A program made the translations under genes and the position numbers. Below, in pieces: positions 61,383 to 64,000 of a stretch of DNA of 64,000 nucleotides. Origin of the DNA: Pelomonas sp963422775 (lineage in GTDB: Bacteria; Pseudomonadota; Gammaproteobacteria; Burkholderiales; Burkholderiaceae_C); NCBI GenBank assembly GCA_963422775.4, contig CAUJSJ030000037.1:233357-297356 (forward strand). The letters run 5' to 3'. The first letter of the stretch is position 1. Each line of letters begins with the position of its first letter. Under the pieces are notes generated by a model that saw only the letters and a program-made list of their open reading frames with translations, had not been told where the DNA came from and did no database searches.

Positions 61383-64000
61383 TCAGAACTTGTAGCTGCC
61401 GCCGATCAGGAACTGGCGGCCATAGGACGTGTAGCGCTCGGGCAATGTGGCGTTCGGGTCGGCGGATCCGGTCGACACACCAACGCGGGTGCGGTAGGGC
61501 TCATCACGCAGATTGTTGACCTGAAGCGTCAGCGACAGGCCCTTGAAGGGGCCCGACTCGAAGGCGTAGCCGATCTGCGCGTCGATGATGGTCTCGCTGG
61601 AGATCATGCTCGGCACGTTCTCGCCGAAGGTGCCCCGCACCGTCGTCACGAAGGGCGAGCGGTGGCGGCTGCCGATGCGGGCCGAGATGCCGTCGCGCTC
61701 GTAGTAGATGGTGAAGTTGGTCGCCTTGCCCGACAGGCCGTCCAGCGGCTTGGTCACGTCATTGCCCTCGTGCAGCGAGCTGCGCGTGTCGGAGTAGCTC
61801 AGGCTCACGCCGATGCCGTCCAGCGCCGGGCTGATGAGGCCGCCGTCCAGCGAGCCGCTCAGCTCGGTGCCGGCAATCATGCCGCCGCCGCCGTTGGACT
61901 GGGTGCTCAGCGTGCCGATGTTGCTGTAAGGCGTGAAGGCCGTCGGGTTGGGGAAGCCGGTGAAGTCGTAGTTGATGGACTGCGAGTAGACGAAGTTCTT
62001 GATGTTCTTGTGGAACACCGCAGCCGCCACGTAGCTGCGCTTGCTGAAGTAGTGCTCGACGGACAGGTCCACCGCGTCGGCACGCCAGGGCTCCAGCTTG
62101 GGATTGCCGCCGTTGGCCGACCACAGATGGGGCTCGGTCGTGCTGATGCTGATGCCCGAGAAGCCGGCGCGCATGTCCTCCATGTTGGGCTGCGCCAGCA
62201 CCTTGGCCAGGCCGAAGCGCACGATGGTGTTGGCCGTCACGTCGGCAGCGATGTTGAGGCTGGGCAGCGTGTCGGTGTAGCTGGTGCCGCCACTGGCGGG
62301 CTCGGTGGCGTTGGTCTTGCCGTTCCAGAACAGGCCGTCGCTCCACTGCTTGGCGTGCACGACGCGCAAGCCCAGGCTGCCGTGGATGGGCACCAGCCAG
62401 TCGAACTCGAAGCCGAGCTTGGCGTGGGCGGCCGCGACCTTCTCGTGCACCTGCCAGATGCGGCCCGGCGCCTGGTCGGCCGAGGTCGGCACGACGTCGT
62501 AGAGGCTGAGCGCGGCCGGCAGGTCGAAATTGACCATGCGGATGTTGCTGCCGGCAAAGCTCAGGTCGGTCGGGGTGCGCAGCAGTGCGGACGGGATCAG
62601 CATCGGCGCGCGGCCGTTCTTGAGGTTGTAGTTCACCTCGGTGCGGTTCATGTCCTTGTCGCGCTCGGAGTAGTCCACGCCGGCCTCCAAGCTGCTGAGC
62701 CAGCTGTCGAACGTGCGGCCGGCCGTGAGCTTGAGCGCCTTGATCTGGTCACGCACCTTGGGGAACTGGCTGCGGCCGTCGCGGCCCCAGTTGGCGGGGT
62801 CGGTCAGGTAGACGCTCTTGCCGTCGCCGAAGTCGAAGGTCGGCGCAAAGGTGGAGCGGCCGTCGCCGGTGACGATGTGGGTCTGCCCCAGGCTGACACG
62901 GCTCAGCGAGCCGGCCTGCACTTCCGCGTTCTGCTCGTCGCGCTTGGCCTTGGACCAGCTCAGGTCACCCGCCAGCTTCCAGTCGGCAACTTTCAGCTCG
63001 TTGTTCCAGCCGATGGCGCGGATGTCGTCCTGGCGCTTGTTGAAGGTCGTCAGCGCCACCGGCGTGGTGTTGTTGACGACGCCGCTGGTGACGATCTTGT
63101 CGCCGTTGACGTTGGTCGTCTGCGCATTGCTCCAGGTCGCACCCGACCAGGTCGACATGTCGGACATCACCGTGCGGCGCGACTCGGTCTGGTCGAACTT
63201 GGAGTAGTACAGGTCCAGCGTGCTGTGGAAGTCGGCGTTGGGCTTGTACTCCAGCACGCCCATCAGGCCGTCGCGCTTCTGGCGCGACGAGGCCGCGCCC
63301 AGCTCGAAGCCTTGCAGCGCCACGGCGTCCAGCGGCACCCCGGGCAGCGGTGCGCCCCAATTGTTGGTGTTGGCCCACCACCAGCTCTTGTAATGCTTCT
63401 CCTGGTTGGGTGAGTCCAGATGCGCGTAGCCGATGGCCGCGCCCCAGGTGCGGTCGGCCGACTGCGTCACGTACGAGGCGCTCAGACGGTTGCCGGTGCC
63501 CGAGATCTCGGGGTTCAGCGAGCCGTTGGAGTTGCGCTCCACGCGCGCGCCGACGACGCCGCGCGAGGTCGCGAAGTCCAGTGGGCGCAGCGTCTTCATG
63601 TTCACCGTGCCCGACAGGCCCTGGGCCGACAGACTGGCGTCCGGTGTCTTGTAGACGGTGGCGGCGTTGATCAGCTCGGAAGGGAACTGGTCGTACTCCA
63701 CCGAGCGGTTGTCGCCGGTGGAGACGATCTCGCGGCCGTTCAGCAGCGTCACGCCGTAGCGCGGCGCCATGCCGCGGATGCTGATGACCGACGAGCGGCC
63801 GGCCACGCGCTGGGATGTCAGGCCGGGCAGCCGCGAGATCGCGTCGGCAATCGACACGTCGGCAGCTTGCCGATGTCCTCGGCCGAGACGGACTCGACGA
63901 TGGCATCGGCATTGCGCTTGGTGCTGATTGACGACTCCAGGCTGGCGCGAAAGCCCGTGACCGTCACGGTGTCGAGCTTTTGCTCGGCGGCCGGCGCGGG
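61383..64000 (-). CDS. TonB-dependent receptor (frameshift near the N-terminus; start beyond the window)
   Basis: Outer-membrane TonB-dependent receptor of the oligosaccharide-type (TIGR01782-like). At least 870 residues lie in the window and the true start is beyond base 64000. The first visible part (LDTVTVTGFRASLESS, SVSAEDIGKLP) is the plug region. At about 63860 one base seems missing, and the sequence continues in another frame as VSIADAISRLPGLTSQRVAG, then IRGMAPRYGVTLLNGREIVS. The barrel continues to the C-terminal GRQFLIGGSYKF. It would bind and import the locus substrate across the outer membrane and leads the operon. Without repair, the plug and barrel would not be joined. Confidence 0.85.
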   Translation of the reverse strand, partial: RAGRRAKARHRDGHGLSRQPGVVNQHQAQCRCHRRVRLGRGHRQAADVSIADAISRLPGLTSQRVAGRSSVISIRGMAPRYGVTLLNGREIVSTGDNRSVEYDQFPSELINAATVYKTPDASLSAQGLSGTVNMKTLRPLDFATSRGVVGARVERNSNGSLNPEISGTGNRLSASYVTQSADRTWGAAIGYAHLDSPNQEKHYKSWWWANTNNWGAPLPGVPLDAVALQGFELGAASSRQKRDGLMGVLEYKPNADFHSTLDLYYSKFDQTESRRTVMSDMSTWSGATWSNAQTTNVNGDKIVTSGVVNNTTPVALTTFNKRQDDIRAIGWNNELKVADWKLAGDLSWSKAKRDEQNAEVQAGSLSRVSLGQTHIVTGDGRSTFAPTFDFGDGKSVYLTDPANWGRDGRSQFPKVRDQIKALKLTAGRTFDSWLSSLEAGVDYSERDKDMNRTEVNYNLKNGRAPMLIPSALLRTPTDLSFAGSNIRMVNFDLPAALSLYDVVPTSADQAPGRIWQVHEKVAAAHAKLGFEFDWLVPIHGSLGLRVVHAKQWSDGLFWNGKTNATEPASGGTSYTDTLPSLNIAADVTANTIVRFGLAKVLAQPNMEDMRAGFSGISISTTEPHLWSANGGNPKLEPWRADAVDLSVEHYFSKRSYVAAAVFHKNIKNFVYSQSINYDFTGFPNPTAFTPYSNIGTLSTQSNGGGGMIAGTELSGSLDGGLISPALDGIGVSLSYSDTRSSLHEGNDVTKPLDGLSGKATNFTIYYERDGISARIGSRHRSPFVTTVRGTFGENVPSMISSETIIDAQIGYAFESGPFKGLSLTLQVNNLRDEPYRTRVGVSTGSADPNATLPERYTSYGRQFLIGGSYKF

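Noticed and set aside
60579..63413. Open frame of about 944 codons on the plus strand
   Set aside because: It is antisense to the GH1 and TonB receptor genes; composition is typical of a shadow frame.

Overview
The window is a contiguous piece of a high-GC (roughly 70%) bacterial chromosome. Gene content and order point to a betaproteobacterium of the order Burkholderiales, probably of the Rubrivivax/Roseateles/Mitsuaria type: gph next to trpE-trpG-trpD-trpC, a PrsT-type PEP-CTERM accessory protein, several GGDEF/EAL proteins, an ArgP/LysE pair and a TonB receptor/glycosidase locus. This placement is inferred from gene families, not from a database search. No rRNA, tRNA, CRISPR array, transposase or phage gene was seen. 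Many genes overlap by 4 bases (ATGA or GTGA), so the window is mostly compact operons.

Region by region. 1-1.8 kb: the end of a DUF3455 gene, gph, and a chalcone-isomerase-like exported protein. 1.8-8.2 kb: a tryptophan operon with a leader peptide carrying three Trp codons, then trpE, a repeat-like element, trpG, ltaE, a DinB-family gene, trpD, trpC and ung. 8.2-18.3 kb: a UbiE-like methyltransferase, a LysR regulator divergent from a catalytically altered alpha/beta hydrolase and an RND efflux operon, then a GNAT/MarR pair with a perfect 18-bp operator. 18.3-25.8 kb: tdk between two paralogous small Cys-rich proteins, a crotonase-fold protein, a Pro/Ala-rich protein, a PafA-like phosphatase, a PAS protein, a GIN-domain protein and a YpfJ-type metallopeptidase.

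25.9-29.1 kb is the most unusual part: a Tat-like exported protein with eight cysteines, a PqqD-like protein, an HprK-related kinase and an NTP_transf_5-type nucleotidyltransferase, tightly packed. It resembles a peptide- or protein-modification cassette of the type NCBI labels the HPr-rel-A system, whose chemistry is to my knowledge undescribed. pssA follows.

29.7-48.6 kb: argP (frameshifted) and a LysE exporter, dadA, prsT, an Hsp70-like chaperone overlapping a UPF0149 gene by 80 bp, a candidate small RNA with a strong terminator, two diguanylate cyclases, a MurA-like paralog leading a four-gene operon, trhO, psd and a degraded PEP-CTERM-like gene. 48.6-64 kb: an EAL phosphodiesterase, then a leftward carbohydrate-use locus: TonB receptor, GH1 beta-glucosidase, sugar-binding protein, two permeases, ATPase, flavin-dependent halogenase, GH30 glycosidase and sialate O-acetylesterase. 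These could together capture, import and strip a decorated beta-glucoside.

Three genes (argP, the PEP-CTERM-like gene and the TonB receptor) carry frameshifts in or beside short G/C-rich runs. These may be real lesions or sequencing errors, and the window alone cannot decide.
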